Assembly: GCA_002432945.1 (NCBI GenBank)
Contig: DJHE01000005.1
Location: forward strand, 13,818 to 30,190
Origin: Synergistaceae bacterium UBA5827
Lineage (GTDB): Bacteria; Synergistota; Synergistia; Synergistales; 79-D21
DNA: 16,373 nt
Direction of reading: 5' to 3'
Numbering within the stretch: position 1 is the first letter of the stretch; the number at the start of each line of letters is the position of its first letter. Below, in pieces: positions 15,838 through 16,373 of this stretch. Both the position numbers and the translations under genes were made by a program. The notes beneath the pieces were generated by a model. It saw only the letters and a list, made by a program, of their open reading frames with translations, did not search any database and was not told the origin of the DNA.

Positions 15838-16373
15838 GAGTCGAGCTGAAAGGGCCGGAAAACCAGGTCCTGGAGGTTGAAGGTGGAACCTGGCACCTCC
15901 TGGCGGACCGGTTAGCCACTCCCGAAGACTTGCCCGACCCGTCACGGGGCCCGGTCGACTGGGTCCGTCTCGGCAGCCTTTTCGAGGAAGTGACGGCGGT
16001 TTTCGTCCCTTCCCGGCCGGACGGGAACCTTCCCTCCCAGGCCTTCAGGAGCCTCTTTTCAGGCTACGAGCTTTTCCGGACAATGACGCCGGAGGGGGAT
16101 CTCCTTCTAACGGACGATTTTCGGCTGGCCGGAAAGGCAAACCGGAAAAGAAAAACATCTGTCACGTCCCTCCTGGATTACCTCCTTTTCCAATACCCGG
16201 CCGGAAACAACACCTTCCTTCCGTGCGTCGAAAACCTGGTTCCTGGAGAAGCCCTATCCGTAAACTTCCACGAAACCGATCGGCCGAGGTTCAGGCAGGC
16301 CGAGAAGCTTCGGCTTCCGCCGAAGCTTTCTCCCGGGGAGGCTCTTGAAAAGGTTCGGGAGGTTCTTCCCGCC
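15828..16373 (+). CDS. Asparagine-synthetase-like amide ligase, copy 4 (3' end outside window)
   Basis: Open frame of 182 codons from ATG 15828 to the window edge, covering only the N-terminal domain. The start is supported by GGAGGG (15815-15820) 7 nt upstream and by a 10-nt overlap with copy 3. The protein begins Met-Gly-Ile-Arg-Val-Glu-Leu, without Cys2. YELFRTMTPEGDLLLTDDFR, LLDYLLFQYPAGNNTF, LVPGEALS and FRQAEKLRLPP align with copies 1 and 2. The YPAGN.T segment is shared almost exactly with copy 2, suggesting these two are the closest pair. The PP-loop region, expected about 20 residues further on, lies beyond the window, so ATP-binding ability cannot be checked. The family call rests on homology to the neighbours. 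Confidence 0.78.
   Translation, partial: MGIRVELKGPENQVLEVEGGTWHLLADRLATPEDLPDPSRGPVDWVRLGSLFEEVTAVFVPSRPDGNLPSQAFRSLFSGYELFRTMTPEGDLLLTDDFRLAGKANRKRKTSVTSLLDYLLFQYPAGNNTFLPCVENLVPGEALSVNFHETDRPRFRQAEKLRLPPKLSPGEALEKVREVLPA

Larger units (their letters stand above)
10963..16373 (+). repeat. Tandem array of four paralogous synthetase-like genes
   Basis: Four consecutive genes share one architecture and the landmark blocks ELYF/ELFF, D-x-FR, LLF-x-x-P and (in the three with that part present) SGGVDST, PEFAFE/PEYTFE and KGGS-x-PRTRF. Junctions are ATGA, ATGA (after frame restoration) and a 10-nt overlap. Divergence is far beyond recent duplication: only short blocks agree. The array continues past the right edge. 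Confidence 0.85.

Noticed and set aside
10963..16373. Lasso-peptide or beta-lactam biosynthesis cluster
   Set aside because: The synthetase-like genes resemble those cyclases in lacking Cys2, but no leader peptidase, precursor peptide or tailoring gene is visible, and the neighbours are all sugar enzymes.
1..16373. CRISPR array, tRNA, rRNA or insertion sequence
   Set aside because: No regularly spaced repeats, tRNA-like cloverleaf, rRNA stretch or transposase gene was noticed on reading the window.

Overview
The window comes from a GC-rich bacterial chromosome with short intergenic gaps and strong AGGAGG-type ribosome binding sites. A two-subunit iron-sulfur fumarase, a class II fumarase and a malic enzyme in one operon, next to a nonulosonic-acid (sialic-acid-type) surface-sugar cluster, would fit an anaerobic Desulfobacterota/deltaproteobacterial-type organism. 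That taxonomic guess is inference; the window has no rRNA or other taxonomic marker.

Region 1 (1-4213, + strand) is a C4-dicarboxylate operon: fumarase/tartrate-dehydratase-type alpha subunit (5' end outside the window), beta subunit, FumC, and malic enzyme. Together they would convert fumarate to malate and malate to pyruvate. A small AT-richer MoaD/ThiS-like gene follows (4265-4522), then a clear hairpin-plus-T-run terminator (4531-4580).

Region 2 (4557-6541, - strand) has a nucleotide-sugar dehydrogenase of the WecC type and a NeuA-type CMP-sugar synthetase, coupled by a TTGA overlap. A 110-bp divergent region (6542-6651) holds candidate promoters for both directions and a perfect 12-bp palindrome.

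Region 3 (6652-10928, + strand) is a tightly overlapping run: a GNAT-type acyltransferase, NeuB (nonulosonate synthase), NeuC (UDP-HexNAc 2-epimerase/hydrolase) and a NodB-type polysaccharide deacetylase.

Region 4 (10963 to the window end, + strand) is the most unusual part. It is a tandem, translationally overlapping array of at least four divergent asparagine-synthetase-like genes. The three whose C-terminal half lies in the window keep the PP-loop ATP pyrophosphatase motif (SGGVDST); the fourth is cut off before that point. All four lack the N-terminal Cys nucleophile and have a degenerate glutaminase domain. Copy 2 carries a frameshift in a C5-GC-G5-A5 tract. Its lost C-terminal tail is still readable in the -1 frame and ends in an ATGA overlap with copy 3.

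Working model (inference): NeuC, NeuB and NeuA make an activated nine-carbon sugar acid, the WecC-type enzyme makes a HexNAc uronic acid, the GNAT and deacetylase tune amino groups, and the Cys-less synthetase-like enzymes join carboxylates to amines or ammonia on the glycan. No glycosyltransferase, flippase or polymerase is present, so the cluster probably continues beyond the right edge.
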